This document shows, in pieces, positions 6,989-15,036 of a stretch of 42,299 nt of DNA. Source of the stretch: a virus. The translations under genes and the position numbers were made by a program. The notes beneath the pieces were generated by a model. The model was not told the DNA's origin, did no database searches, and saw nothing but the letters and a program-made list of their open reading frames with translations. Position 1 is the stretch's first letter; each line of letters begins with the position of its first letter. The DNA lies in IMG/VR virus record IMGVR_UViG_3300010045_000003, positions 1 through 42,299 of that record. One strand, written 5' to 3'.

Positions 6989-8820
6989 GACTTCAGCTCC
7001 TCCAAATCTCCCCAGTTCTGACCGATGGACACGGATGCAGTGATCGGGACGGACAGCATCTTGTCGTCGTTCATGACCTCACTGACCGTCCGGATGACCT
7101 CATCACGGCGGTCCATGGGGACCTCCATGTCAATCTCGTCGTGGACGGGGAACATCATGAGATCCCCGAGTCCGGCCGCGTCGAGCTGGAGGATCTTGTA
7201 CTTCATGATCTCGGCCGCCACCCCCTGGACGTAGTAGTTGACCAGGGCGTACTCACGCCCCCGGTCACATGTGATCCGACGCCCGGTGAGCGGGGACCGT
7301 ACATACCCGACGCCCTCTTCGCGCTGCCGCTTCTCGCCCGCCTTGATCACGGCATCGGCGAAGCGCGGGACACCCGGGTACATCTTGTCCACGGCGCGAA
7401 GGAACCTGTCCGCCTCTTGGATTAGCGGCACCTTACGGCCATGTTCGTCGGCATGAATGAGACCGGCGGTGACAGCAAATTTCGCCGCGCCGGCGCCGTA
7501 GATCTTCGCGTACATTCCGTTCTTGATCAGCTGTCGTCGGGGGTCTTCCTTCTCGAACCCTGGCTCACTGAAGACGTTGCGCCCCATGACCACGAAGAAG
7601 TCGTCCGGATCGAGAAACGCAGCCTTCAGGCCGGGGTCCTGTGACGCATGCGCCATGCCGCGCATCTCGACCTGGTCGAAGTCGGAGGACAGCCAGAAGC
7701 AGTCGTCGGCCGCGCGGAACGACCGGCGGATGGCCGTCTTGAACTCCCCGCGCTTCGGGACGTTCTGGAGGTTCGGGTCGTTGGCCGATGACCGGCCCGT
7801 CCGCACACCGTCCTGACCCCCCGGCTCGAACGGGTTCTTGGCCCGGCCGCCGACGGAGTTGATCGAGGGGTGGATGCGGCCGTCGTACTGGCTCAGATCG
7901 AGGTACCCATGGAGGTAGGTGGACGTCAGCTTGGAGATCTTCCGGTACTCCAGGACCAGAGTGGCCAGAGGGTGGTCGATCACCGAGAGTGCTTCCTTGT
8001 CCGTGGAGTACGCATCACCCTTCGGGGTCAGCTTGACCAGTTCCACCCCGTCCGCCTGGAGCCGGGAGATGACCTCCTTGGCCGACCCCGGGGACACGCG
8101 CCACTCGTCCTCGATCGTCTTCCGCAGCCGGAGTTCCCGCTCGTCCAGTTCGGACGTGAGCCGCTCCACATAGGGGCGGTCGACCATGGCGCCCTTCCGG
8201 CACATGCGCTCGATCACCCAGGAGACGGCGAGTTCCAGTTCGTACGAACGGGGCGAGATGCTCATCACCTGAGGCCGGAGCACCTTGTCGAGCTGGTACG
8301 TCTCACAGGTGTCGACACATCCGTACTGCCAGTACTGGGGGAAGTCCCACGGGACGGTGGACCAGTTCCACTTGTGCTGGGCGAACGCCGCCTTCAGGTC
8401 GTCCTGGAGCATGGCGCCACGTTCGTCCACGTGCTGGCTGTACAGGGGCTTGAGCCCCAGGGGGCCCTTGGAGTACAGCACGTGCGCCTGAAGCAGCGTG
8501 TTGTGGGTGCGGTGCCGGGGGAGGACGACTCCGTCCTTCGCGAGCATCGCGAAGTCGTACGGTCCGTTGTGTGTGATCCACTCACCCTGGAAACGCTTCA
8601 CCGCGTCCAGGACGACCATCTTGTTGATCTCGAACGGGATCGCCCATGCCTCACTGCCGTTACCGAACTGCGTGAGGCGGACGTGGTCCCGTTCGGGAGA
8701 GAGGCCGGTGCCCTCCGTGTCGATCGCGCAGTCCTTCTGGAGGGACAGCCACCTGAGGAACTCGAATGCCTCGTCAGTGTTCGTGACCAGGTGCAGGTTC
8801 GTGATGTCGTCAAGGCTCAC
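6985..8820 (-). CDS. DNA polymerase I (family A) with 3'-5' exonuclease
   Basis: 611 aa from a GTG at 8820 (GTGA overlap with the upstream stop; a longer frame to 8913 is shadow). Exonuclease motifs: Exo I AIDTEGT (Asp34, Glu36), Exo II HNGPYDF (Asn85, Asp89), Exo III YGCVD (Tyr166, Asp170). Polymerase motifs: A, SSDFDQVEMRGMA (Asp380, Glu385); B, KNGMYAKIYG (Lys433, Tyr441); C, FPVHDEIDME (His560-Asp561-Glu562). There is no 5'-3' exonuclease domain, as is usual for phage PolA. It is the replicative polymerase candidate, encoded with the helicase fusion and resolvase and opposite the primase-helicase. Confidence 0.95.
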   Translation of the reverse strand: MSLDDITNLHLVTNTDEAFEFLRWLSLQKDCAIDTEGTGLSPERDHVRLTQFGNGSEAWAIPFEINKMVVLDAVKRFQGEWITHNGPYDFAMLAKDGVVLPRHRTHNTLLQAHVLYSKGPLGLKPLYSQHVDERGAMLQDDLKAAFAQHKWNWSTVPWDFPQYWQYGCVDTCETYQLDKVLRPQVMSISPRSYELELAVSWVIERMCRKGAMVDRPYVERLTSELDERELRLRKTIEDEWRVSPGSAKEVISRLQADGVELVKLTPKGDAYSTDKEALSVIDHPLATLVLEYRKISKLTSTYLHGYLDLSQYDGRIHPSINSVGGRAKNPFEPGGQDGVRTGRSSANDPNLQNVPKRGEFKTAIRRSFRAADDCFWLSSDFDQVEMRGMAHASQDPGLKAAFLDPDDFFVVMGRNVFSEPGFEKEDPRRQLIKNGMYAKIYGAGAAKFAVTAGLIHADEHGRKVPLIQEADRFLRAVDKMYPGVPRFADAVIKAGEKRQREEGVGYVRSPLTGRRITCDRGREYALVNYYVQGVAAEIMKYKILQLDAAGLGDLMMFPVHDEIDMEVPMDRRDEVIRTVSEVMNDDKMLSVPITASVSIGQNWGDLEELKS

Positions 8821-9071
8821 TGATTGCGCTCCCGTGAGTCCATGGCGCCCAGAAGGAATTGCGCGACCTGCGTAGTCAGCTCCGTCCGCCGTTCCGTGTC
8901 GGCTGCGTCCCACTCTTCACGGTCGATGTACGCCTTCCACCCGTGAAGATGGTTTCCGATGCGGAACTGAAGGTTGATCATCACCTTCTTTTTCTTCAGG
9001 TCCGGTCGCGTGTCCCGTGCCTTGACACTCTCCGCGACCTCGCCGCCGTAGTGTCCTTCGTTCATGGTCAT
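8817..9071 (-). CDS. Small hypothetical protein (84 aa)
   Basis: Starts MTMNEGHYGGEVAESVKARD. The ATG at 9071 overlaps the upstream TAA by one base (TAATG) behind GAGGAG; a second ATG follows two codons later. A lysine run (DLKKKKVMINLQF) sits in the middle and the C-terminus is helical. It is coupled to the polymerase by a GTGA overlap. No family recognised. Confidence 0.6.
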   Translation of the reverse strand: MTMNEGHYGGEVAESVKARDTRPDLKKKKVMINLQFRIGNHLHGWKAYIDREEWDAADTERRTELTTQVAQFLLGAMDSRERNQ

Positions 9072-9484
9072 TATCCCAGCTCCTCTTCTTTGATCACTTC
9101 GGCTGTGCCGTCCTCGGACACCTGGATCACTGTGATGCCGGACGGACCGGTCTGCGACGGGTCAATGCCGACACGGATCATGGACACCGGGATCTCCTCA
9201 GTGATCGCGTCAGCCGACGGCGGGTCCCACGCTTCCAGGGCGTCGATGACACTGATGGAGTCGGCGCGCCGGATCGTGCGCTCATACGCGGCGTTTACAG
9301 CCCCCCATGCCGTGCCCGGTACCGGCTCGTACGTCTCCTTCAGCCTGACGGCTTCCTGGAACGCCTCGGACCACTGCTCTTCCAGGGTGCGGAAGGCGCG
9401 CTGGAGACGCTGGTGCTCAACGGTCAGATCCTGGAACCTCCGGCGCAGTCCGCGCCAGGGGACCTGTGCCTTGTGCTTGGCCAT
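9071..9484 (-). CDS. Hypothetical protein with N-terminal coiled coil (137 aa)
   Basis: Starts MAKHKAQVPWRGLRRRF; an ATG two codons upstream (9490) is an alternative. A basic N-terminus leads into a helix of about 45 residues (DLTVEHQRLQRAFRTLEEQ) likely to form a coiled coil. The C-terminal part has strands SMIRVGIDPSQTG and GITVIQVSEDG; GIDPSQTG recalls the first strand of RNase H-like folds, but no further acidic motif confirms a nuclease. It belongs to the polymerase operon. Confidence 0.6.
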   Translation of the reverse strand: MAKHKAQVPWRGLRRRFQDLTVEHQRLQRAFRTLEEQWSEAFQEAVRLKETYEPVPGTAWGAVNAAYERTIRRADSISVIDALEAWDPPSADAITEEIPVSMIRVGIDPSQTGPSGITVIQVSEDGTAEVIKEEELG

Positions 9485-9540
9485 GGTCATTGTCCTGTCA
9501 GGTCGGCGGCCGGGAGCGGTGTGCCCCCGGCCGGATTATG

Positions 9541-9810
9541 TCATCGATCGAAGAAGTCGTCCCGGGTATCCTGCGCCCGGGTGAAGCATGTCTCACAGGC
9601 GATCTCGCCATCCACGAAGGCGGCCTCGTCGCCCTCGGAGATCTCGTCGATGCACTCGTTCCCGGAGTACCCCGACTCGCACGTCTGGTCCCGTACCGAG
9701 GAGAACGACCGACTGACCTTCGGCAGATCGTCCGCGCCCGTCCTCCGGTTCGTCTCCTGCCGGCGTGTGGAGGCGGGCATGTCCGCGAAGGACCGGCCGT
9801 CGTCACCCAT
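9541..9810 (-). CDS. Small Cys-containing hypothetical protein (89 aa)
   Basis: Starts MGDDGRSFADMPASTRR. The C-terminal half contains TCESGYSGNECID and IACETCFTRAQDT, four cysteines that could bind one zinc ion. The ATG at 9810 follows GGAGG at six bases and the junction TGACCATG with the upstream stop. The protein is acidic overall. No family recognised. The 50 bp downstream (9491-9540) hold nothing clear. Confidence 0.6.
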   Translation of the reverse strand: MGDDGRSFADMPASTRRQETNRRTGADDLPKVSRSFSSVRDQTCESGYSGNECIDEISEGDEAAFVDGEIACETCFTRAQDTRDDFFDR

Positions 9811-9812
9811 GG

Positions 9813-10049
9813 TCAGTCCTCCGTCGGTGCGATGGAGAACGACGCAGCCGACGGACCCGGAGTGATCAGTCCGTCGGACAGGTCCAAGGTGAGTTCGACC
9901 TCGGACCCATCCTCGGACACCACGGCGTCCATCACCTTCGCCGTTCCCTCCGTCTGGCGTACGGGAACGGTCTTGCCGATCTGTGTGGACATCATCCCGG
10001 AATCGAACACAGATCCGGCTTCAGCCCGCTGCACGAACTTCACCTTCAT
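9813..10049 (-). CDS. Small hypothetical protein (78 aa)
   Basis: Starts MKVKFVQRAEAGSVFDSG. The ribosome site GGAGG lies 2 bp before an ATG at 10055 and 8 bp before 10049, so 10049 is preferred. Strand-rich sequence (VKFVQR, KTVPVRQTEG, VMDAVVSEDGSEVELTLDL) ends in an acidic tail SIAPTED. It resembles a small beta-barrel or sandwich, but no family is recognised. Confidence 0.6.
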   Translation of the reverse strand: MKVKFVQRAEAGSVFDSGMMSTQIGKTVPVRQTEGTAKVMDAVVSEDGSEVELTLDLSDGLITPGPSAASFSIAPTED

Positions 10050-10129
10050 GGTCATTTCCTCCTTCATCACCGATACCGGGGGAGGTGTCAGAGCGCACTG
10101 GCGTCCTCCCCCGGCGGTCTATCTGATCA

Positions 10130-10282
10130 TTAGCGTGTCGTGCACCCGGGACGGGGTGACTCACGGTAGCAGTCCTCCCGCTTCGTGCCGTGATCCGTCC
10201 CCACTGCCGTCGCGAGGACAGCGGCGGTGATCAGGAACCACAGCAGGAAGCCGGTCTTTTCCGTCGGCTGACGGTCCTTCAC
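10130..10282 (-). CDS. Tiny single-pass membrane protein (50 aa)
   Basis: GTG start at 10282 behind GGAG; the frame ends at a TAA. Residues about 9-28 (KTGFLLWFLITAAVLATAVG) form one hydrophobic segment flanked by Lys/Arg, followed by a basic tail with two cysteines (EDCYRES, PGCTTR). It sits directly after the upstream stop in the same operon. Such small phage membrane proteins may act on the host membrane or lysis timing; no specific role can be assigned. Confidence 0.55.
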   Translation of the reverse strand: MKDRQPTEKTGFLLWFLITAAVLATAVGTDHGTKREDCYRESPRPGCTTR

Positions 10283-10297
10283 AGGGTCTCCAGGATC

Positions 10298-10579
10298 TCA
10301 GTTGCTGTGTACGTAGACGTTGAGCAGCTCATCCAGCTCTGCTTCCTCGTCCTCGGTCAGAGAGTCTTTCTCCAGCAGGTGGTTCATGCGGGTCCGGTCC
10401 CTGACGCGCATCCCGGGACGGGGGCTCAGGCTCCGGCCGATCTGTCCCATGCGTGCCGCGCGCAGTGCCTGGTAGTCGATCCCAGGGCCCGGCTGGCACT
10501 GCCTGCACGAACATCCGGGCGCGGTCGCTGTCTTGTTCCGGCAGCCACAGCGGCAGGGTGCGTACGTGCTGTCAGCCAT
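10298..10579 (-). CDS. Cys-rich hypothetical protein (93 aa)
   Basis: Starts MADSTYAPCRCGCRNKT. Five cysteines in the first 30 residues (CRCGC, CSCRQC) indicate a compact zinc-binding knuckle. The C-terminal third is a highly acidic helix (KDSLTEDEEAELDELLNVY). It overlaps the preceding small membrane protein gene by 8 bp. No family recognised; a protein-protein or nucleic-acid adaptor is possible. Confidence 0.6.
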   Translation of the reverse strand: MADSTYAPCRCGCRNKTATAPGCSCRQCQPGPGIDYQALRAARMGQIGRSLSPRPGMRVRDRTRMNHLLEKDSLTEDEEAELDELLNVYVHSN

Positions 10580-10682
10580 TGATCACGTCCAGGATCCACA
10601 TCGCCGCGAGAGCGGTGAGGAGCAGCACCCAGAAGATGCCCTGGGAGAAGACGGTCCGGCTGCGCCGGCGAGGGCACCTCAT
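10572..10682 (-). CDS. Tiny single-pass membrane protein (36 aa)
   Basis: ATG at 10682 in an ATGA overlap with the upstream stop, behind AAGGGGA. The first nine residues are strongly basic (MRCPRRRSR), followed by one membrane segment of about 20 residues (IFWVLLLTALAAMWILDVI). The positive-inside rule predicts a cytoplasmic N-terminus. It is the second such protein in this operon. Function unknown. Confidence 0.5.
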   Translation of the reverse strand: MRCPRRRSRTVFSQGIFWVLLLTALAAMWILDVING

Positions 10683-10867
10683 CGGCTTGTCCCCTTCGGA
10701 TGAGCGGGGCAGATGTTCCGGCCGGTCTTGTCCTTGCGCCACCCGCGCTGACTGTGGGCGACATGCTCAACTCGCGCCTTGGGCACATAAGCGCCCCAGT
10801 GGACACTGGCGTGACAACCTTTCACGTCACAGCGGAGAGTCGTGGTGGCTGTCCGACGGATGCTCAT
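10679..10867 (-). CDS. Small zinc-finger-like protein (62 aa)
   Basis: Starts MSIRRTATTTLRCDVKGCH and later reads NICPAHPKG: a Cys-x4-Cys pair and a Cys-x2-His pair about 35 residues apart, with His and Trp between. It is basic throughout, so nucleic-acid binding is plausible. It overlaps both neighbours by 4 bp (ATGA). No named family. Confidence 0.55.
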   Translation of the reverse strand: MSIRRTATTTLRCDVKGCHASVHWGAYVPKARVEHVAHSQRGWRKDKTGRNICPAHPKGTSR

Positions 10868-11538
10868 CGGCGTATGCTTCCGCCGACACCGCCCGGGGTC
10901 ATCCCCAGTCCCATCCCGGTGGCGTAGAAGTCCCGCATGGACGCCTTGTAGTACCCACGCTCCGGGCCCCCGTTGGCAACGCTCTCAGCATGCCGTGCCT
11001 TGCAGATCTCGATCCAGGAGGAATACTCCCGGCGCGCGTGCGTGCCGAGGGTGAGCGCGTCCAGCAGGATGCGGTTCGCGATCCGGTACGGACGTCCGTC
11101 CGTACCGCCGTCGGCTGCGGGACTGGAGGCCGCGTATCCGCGCTCGTTGCAGAGATCGCAGTGACAGTCCAGGATCTGACCGAGGAACGGGGCGAACTCC
11201 GTCCGGCCGGGTGCTGGGTCCGTCCAGATCTTCAGCGTCCGGTCACACCGGACGGTGACGCTCTCCCGTGCGGGGGTCCGGAAGTCCTCCGGCTCCCGGA
11301 GGTACCGGAGCTGGTCCGGGCGCAGGTCGTGTACGGCCCGGGACACCCAGCGGGACAGCACCGGCGTGGCGTACCCCTCGGTCTTCTCGGTCCCGGCACT
11401 CAGCACCGCGAAGGTGTCCCGACCGTGGTTGCGGGAGCGGAAGAGGTCTCCCACTCCCAAGCGTCCGAAGTGCACAGTGGTCCACTGCTCCCGGTCGAAT
11501 CCGGGGGCGTCCTGGATCACCCAGTCAACTGCTTTCAT
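10864..11538 (-). CDS. Hypothetical protein with Cys cluster (224 aa)
   Basis: Starts MKAVDWVIQDAPGFDREQW at an ATGA overlap. Mixed alpha/beta protein; the centre contains ILDCHCDLCNERGYA, a compact Cys/His cluster likely to bind metal, and the C-terminus is Gly-rich (GMGLGMTPGGVGGSIRR). No catalytic motif is recognised. It is the second gene of the leftward operon, so it is probably expressed early. Confidence 0.65.
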   Translation of the reverse strand: MKAVDWVIQDAPGFDREQWTTVHFGRLGVGDLFRSRNHGRDTFAVLSAGTEKTEGYATPVLSRWVSRAVHDLRPDQLRYLREPEDFRTPARESVTVRCDRTLKIWTDPAPGRTEFAPFLGQILDCHCDLCNERGYAASSPAADGGTDGRPYRIANRILLDALTLGTHARREYSSWIEICKARHAESVANGGPERGYYKASMRDFYATGMGLGMTPGGVGGSIRR

Positions 11539-12002
11539 CCGCTGGTCCTCATCACTGCGTAGAAGGATTCGATCCTGTCGCTGTAGTCGGCCGCCATCTC
11601 CAGCGCGCGGGCAACCGGGGGGATCACCTTGTGCGATCCGTCCGGCTGGAGAGTGAGCACCTCAAGCAGCTCCCCCAGGTCGGTCGCGTATCCGAAGGTC
11701 ACGAAAGTGACCTCACCCGGCACGGCGGAACGGCCCTGTGAGATGACGACGTACCGGCCGTCCTCGTCCTTGGTTCCCTCCTGGAAGATCCAGGTCTCGT
11801 ACCAGCGGCATGTGGAGCAGTGATTACCGCGCTTCGAGTAGGGCGGGTACACGTGGTTGTGGGCCGGGCGGAAGGACGAGCCGAAGCCGAGGAAGTCCGC
11901 ATCGATCACGGCTGTCGTTCCGTTACGGTCGGTCACTTCCCACGTGCCGTGCATGCCGGCGTCGTCAGGGCCGGGCAGTGTGTTGGCGGGGGGTGTACTC
12001 AT
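11535..12002 (-). CDS. Hypothetical protein, first gene of leftward operon (155 aa)
   Basis: Starts MSTPPANTLPGPDDAGM. The ATG at 12002 lies six bases after AGGAGG; an in-frame ATG at 12008 touches the ribosome site and is less likely. Residues about 50-70 read NHCSTCRWYETWIFQ, a His/Cys knuckle seen in small phage zinc proteins. Mostly beta strands otherwise (YVVISQGR, VTFVTFGYA). It is the first gene transcribed from the divergent control region toward the left, so likely early. No family recognised. Confidence 0.65.
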   Translation of the reverse strand: MSTPPANTLPGPDDAGMHGTWEVTDRNGTTAVIDADFLGFGSSFRPAHNHVYPPYSKRGNHCSTCRWYETWIFQEGTKDEDGRYVVISQGRSAVPGEVTFVTFGYATDLGELLEVLTLQPDGSHKVIPPVARALEMAADYSDRIESFYAVMRTSG

Positions 12003-12146
12003 GGTCATCCTCCTGGGTCGTGGTCATGGTCATCGCCCACTGTACCTGTGACGGGCCCGCTGCTCCCTCTTCGTGCACTTCCGGTACCACGTTACGGTGC
12101 GGTCCGCTCTGTTGCAAGATGTAGCAACGACTCGTAACATGTCGCC
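12003..12146. promoter_or_regulatory. Divergent control region with rightward promoter and inverted repeat
   Basis: Rightward: TTGCAA (12112-12117), 17-bp spacer, TAACAT (12135-12140). The predicted RNA start falls at the ATG of the HTH gene (12147), giving a leaderless mRNA; no ribosome site is present. The -35 lies inside an inverted repeat GTTGC (12111-12115) / GCAAC (12124-12128), a possible operator. Leftward: a TACAGT element (12041-12046, read on the minus strand) precedes the 11535-12002 gene, but no good -35 is seen. Between 12009 and 12034, TGACCATG-like repeats encode a possible short leader peptide ahead of that gene. Confidence 0.5.
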
Positions 12147-12350
12147 ATGACTAGCAATCAGACCTGGGAGACTCTGCTCTCCAGGAGGCAGGCACACGAG
12201 AAGACCGGTGTGCCCATGCGGACGCTCGATCACTGGCTCGCGAACGGACGCCTGACCAAGTATGTGGATGGCCGGCGCCGCGTAGGGATCGACCCGGACG
12301 AGCTGGACCGTGTGCTGACTCCGAAGGCTCCGGAAGCGGCAGTACGGTGA
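12147..12350 (+). CDS. Small HTH protein (excisionase / MerR-type)
   Basis: 67 aa. SRRQAHEKTGVPMRTLDHWLANGRLTKYVDG fits the winged-helix DNA-binding domain of excisionase/MerR-type proteins (written here as one region, residues about 12-42), followed by DPDELDRVL. It is expressed from the putative leaderless promoter and is the first rightward gene before the primase-helicase. No integrase is visible, so a role as early regulator or origin-binding protein is more likely than excision. Autoregulation through the overlapping inverted repeat is possible. Confidence 0.7.
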   Translation: MTSNQTWETLLSRRQAHEKTGVPMRTLDHWLANGRLTKYVDGRRRVGIDPDELDRVLTPKAPEAAVR

Positions 12351-12367
12351 CCGGACACACGCAGAAA

Positions 12368-12396
12368 CCCCCGGCCGGCGGACATCCGGTCAGGGG
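12368..12396 (+). terminator. GC-rich hairpin between HTH gene and primase-helicase
   Basis: Arms CCCCCGGCCGG (12368-12378) and CCGGTCAGGGG (12386-12396) pair at ten of eleven positions with a seven-base loop. No U-run follows. It could attenuate transcription or act as an operator between the HTH gene and the downstream gene, whose ribosome site (GGGGAG) follows. Confidence 0.4.
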
Positions 12397-12423
12397 CTCA
12401 TCGAAGCGGGGGAGCGCGTCTCC

Positions 12424-14904
12424 ATGACTGATCTTACACAGGACGAGGCTGTCCCGGCCGAAGACCGGATGGCGTATGCGGCATGGAGCTATGCCGCAAC
12501 GGACGAGGGGCGCCGACTCGGCTGGAGGGTGCTGCCGGTCTACTGGATCATGGAGAACGGTCTGTGCGCATGCCGGGCAACGCCTTGGATGTCGGAATGT
12601 CCGTCCCAACCGGGGAAGCACCCGGTACATACCGACTGGACGACGGCCGCGACCACGGACGGGGAGCAAATCGCTCAGTGGTGGGCTGAACACCCAGAGG
12701 CAAACGTCGGGGTCGCCACGGGCGCCGGATCCGGCATCTGGGTGCTGGACGTGGACGAGGGTGTACGCAGTGACGGTACGTACAAGGAGGGACTGGACTC
12801 CCTCACACGTCTGATCATGGATCACGGCGATCTGCCTGAGACGTTCACGACCCGGACCGGCGGTGGCGGATCCCAGTACTTCTTCCTGCTGCCCGACGGC
12901 ATCACAGTCCGTAATGGTGTAGGTGCGCTCGGCAAGGATTTCCCCGACATCGACACGAGGGGAGAGGGCGGGCAGGTCGTCGTACCGCCTTCGGTGTCTG
13001 GCAAAGGGCCGTACTCGCTGGAGGTCGACGTCCCTCCGGTACATGCTCCCGAGTGGCTGATCCAGCTGCTCCTGGACGTCGGCACAGCCGTGCCCTCAGA
13101 ACGCCCTGCTGTGCACCAAGCACCTCGGAGCACGCCTGTGGCGGATGGTCCGACACCTGCGATTGCTCTGTCGCAGGGGACGCCTCCTCCGACATGGCTT
13201 GCCGCGTCGATCTCCTCGAAGCTCCAAGCCGTGCGCGACGCGCCGGACGGGCAGGGCAACGACACGATCAACCGCATGGCGTACATGCTCGGGCAGTACG
13301 TTCCCAATGGGTGGATCACCTACGAGGACGCTCACGCGTGGCTCATGGACGCGGTCCGGACGTGGGCGCACCCGCATCCGTCGGCCGACTATACGATCAC
13401 CCGGGCGCTCAGTCAGGGCCAGCAGCACCCGTACGAGGATCTGTCGGCCGTCGCGACGTCGGGTGACCTCTCGGACGCAGTTATGGCGGACCGGGTGTGC
13501 AGTGAGCTGCTGTCGGGTCTGTACTGCTGGTCCGCCGGCCTGGAGTGGCTGCGCTGGACCGGGCAAGTCTGGGAGCCGTCCACGGACGTGGAAGTGACCG
13601 AGGCAGTACGGCTATACGTACTGGACGAGGTGCGCCGGACGTTGCCCTCGGTGGCTGGCAACAACCAGGCACGGCGTGCGGTCACCGATCTGATGTCGCG
13701 CGGGAAGATCAACAACATGGTGCAGCTCGCACGTGGGCCGTTGCTGGTTGATGCACGCCGGTTCGACTCGTACGCGGATCTGCTCAACACCCCCTCGGGA
13801 GTGATCGATCTGCGGGACGGAAGCATGCGTTCCCATGATCCTGGTCTGTACTTCACCAAGATCACGATGGCGGACTACGTGCCCGATGCCACGCACCCGG
13901 ACTGGGACGGTCCGAACGGGGCACTCCAGGCCCTCCCGCCCGGATGCCGGGACTGGTTCCGGCTCCGGATCGGTCAGGGGATCACCGGACACATGACGCC
14001 GGACGACACGCTGCTCCTGATGCAGGGCGCCGGCGAGAACGGCAAGACCACGTGCTTGGCAGCGATCATGAACGCGGTCGGCTCTGAGTCCTTTGCCGTG
14101 GACGTCCCGAAGAACGTCCTCGTGGGCAAGAGCGACGACCCGCACGCACTGATGCCGTTCCGGGGCGCACGTCTCGCGGTGATCGAGGAGCTGCCGGAAG
14201 GGCGCCGGCTGTCGGCCACGCGGATCAAGGAGACCGTGGGCACCCCGCACATGTCCGGCCGCTTCATGTACAAGAACCTGATCACGTGGAAGGCCAGTCA
14301 CAGCCTGTTCCTGACCACTAACTACATCCCGAGCGTGGCGGAGACAGATCACGGAACGTGGCGGCGTCTGCTCATGCTCAAGTTCCCGTACCGGTTCGTG
14401 AAGCCGGGTGTGCCCCTCTCACGGCCGAACGACAAGCGGGGGGATCCGCACCTGCGGACGCGACTGATGAGTGGCAGGGAGCAGGCGACGGCGGTCCTGG
14501 CGTGGGCCGTGCGCGGCGCCATCGAGTGGTACCGGGCCGGACAGATCATGCCGCTCGTTCCGGACGAGGTGATGGCGGACACGGAGCAGTGGCGGACCGA
14601 ATCGGATCTTGTCCTGGCGTACTGGCGGGACCGACTGGAGAGAGACCCACAGAGCTGGGTCATGTCCGAAGATCTGTTCACGGACTTCCGGTACTGGCTC
14701 GGTGCGAAGGGGCACCCCAACGCGTGGTCGAACAACCTTGTGAGCCAGCGTTTCGAGGCACACGACGAGACGGCTGCTGCTCATCTGGTCAAGGTCTATC
14801 CGGTGGTTGACGACCGAGTCTCACGGCCGGGCGGTCAGGGACCCGGCGACCACAGAGATAAGCAGCGCAAGGGCTGGGCAGGGGTTCGGTTCAAAAACCT
14901 CTGA
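12424..14904 (+). CDS. DNA primase-polymerase / SF3 helicase (D5-like)
   Basis: 826 aa. The N-terminus is an archaeo-eukaryotic primase/prim-pol: a Cys cluster CACRATPWMSECPSQPGKHP (48-67), then the metal site VLDVDEG (Asp109, Asp111) and a strand/Gly motif TRTGGGGSQYFF. Residues about 400-520 are the D5-type linker. A superfamily 3 helicase follows: Walker A QGAGENGKTT with Lys541, Walker B LAVIEELPE near 587, sensor LFLTTNYIP. Such proteins prime and unwind DNA at the phage origin. It partners with the PolA encoded on the other strand. The gap just downstream has origin-like features. Confidence 0.92.
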   Translation: MTDLTQDEAVPAEDRMAYAAWSYAATDEGRRLGWRVLPVYWIMENGLCACRATPWMSECPSQPGKHPVHTDWTTAATTDGEQIAQWWAEHPEANVGVATGAGSGIWVLDVDEGVRSDGTYKEGLDSLTRLIMDHGDLPETFTTRTGGGGSQYFFLLPDGITVRNGVGALGKDFPDIDTRGEGGQVVVPPSVSGKGPYSLEVDVPPVHAPEWLIQLLLDVGTAVPSERPAVHQAPRSTPVADGPTPAIALSQGTPPPTWLAASISSKLQAVRDAPDGQGNDTINRMAYMLGQYVPNGWITYEDAHAWLMDAVRTWAHPHPSADYTITRALSQGQQHPYEDLSAVATSGDLSDAVMADRVCSELLSGLYCWSAGLEWLRWTGQVWEPSTDVEVTEAVRLYVLDEVRRTLPSVAGNNQARRAVTDLMSRGKINNMVQLARGPLLVDARRFDSYADLLNTPSGVIDLRDGSMRSHDPGLYFTKITMADYVPDATHPDWDGPNGALQALPPGCRDWFRLRIGQGITGHMTPDDTLLLMQGAGENGKTTCLAAIMNAVGSESFAVDVPKNVLVGKSDDPHALMPFRGARLAVIEELPEGRRLSATRIKETVGTPHMSGRFMYKNLITWKASHSLFLTTNYIPSVAETDHGTWRRLLMLKFPYRFVKPGVPLSRPNDKRGDPHLRTRLMSGREQATAVLAWAVRGAIEWYRAGQIMPLVPDEVMADTEQWRTESDLVLAYWRDRLERDPQSWVMSEDLFTDFRYWLGAKGHPNAWSNNLVSQRFEAHDETAAAHLVKVYPVVDDRVSRPGGQGPGDHRDKQRKGWAGVRFKNL

Positions 14905-14915
14905 CCTGCGGATAT

Positions 14916-14991
14916 GAGGCACATGAGCCTTTACTAAACTTCTCTCCATCCATATATACGCGATGAAGTAGTAGAGTGCCTCATGTGCCTC
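14916..14991. repeat. 12-bp perfect inverted repeat around A+T-rich gap (possible origin/operator)
   Basis: GAGGCACATGAG (14916-14927) and CTCATGTGCCTC (14980-14991) are exact inverted copies 52 bp apart. The spacer is far more A+T-rich than its surroundings (around CATATATACG). TGCCTC also occurs twice in direct orientation at the right arm. Location directly after the primase-helicase suggests a replication origin; an operator for the following operon is the alternative. No clear promoter was found within it. Confidence 0.5.
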
Positions 14992-15036
14992 TTACTGATC
15001 AAGACCTACGAAAGATCGAACAAGAAGGAGACGACT

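Noticed and set aside
7870-8823. 317-residue rightward frame
   Set aside because: Antisense to the polymerase, whose motifs are complete; no ribosome site or known domain.
12147-12350. True excisionase of a temperate phage
   Set aside because: The HTH type fits, but with no integrase or attachment site in view a regulatory or origin-binding role is more likely.
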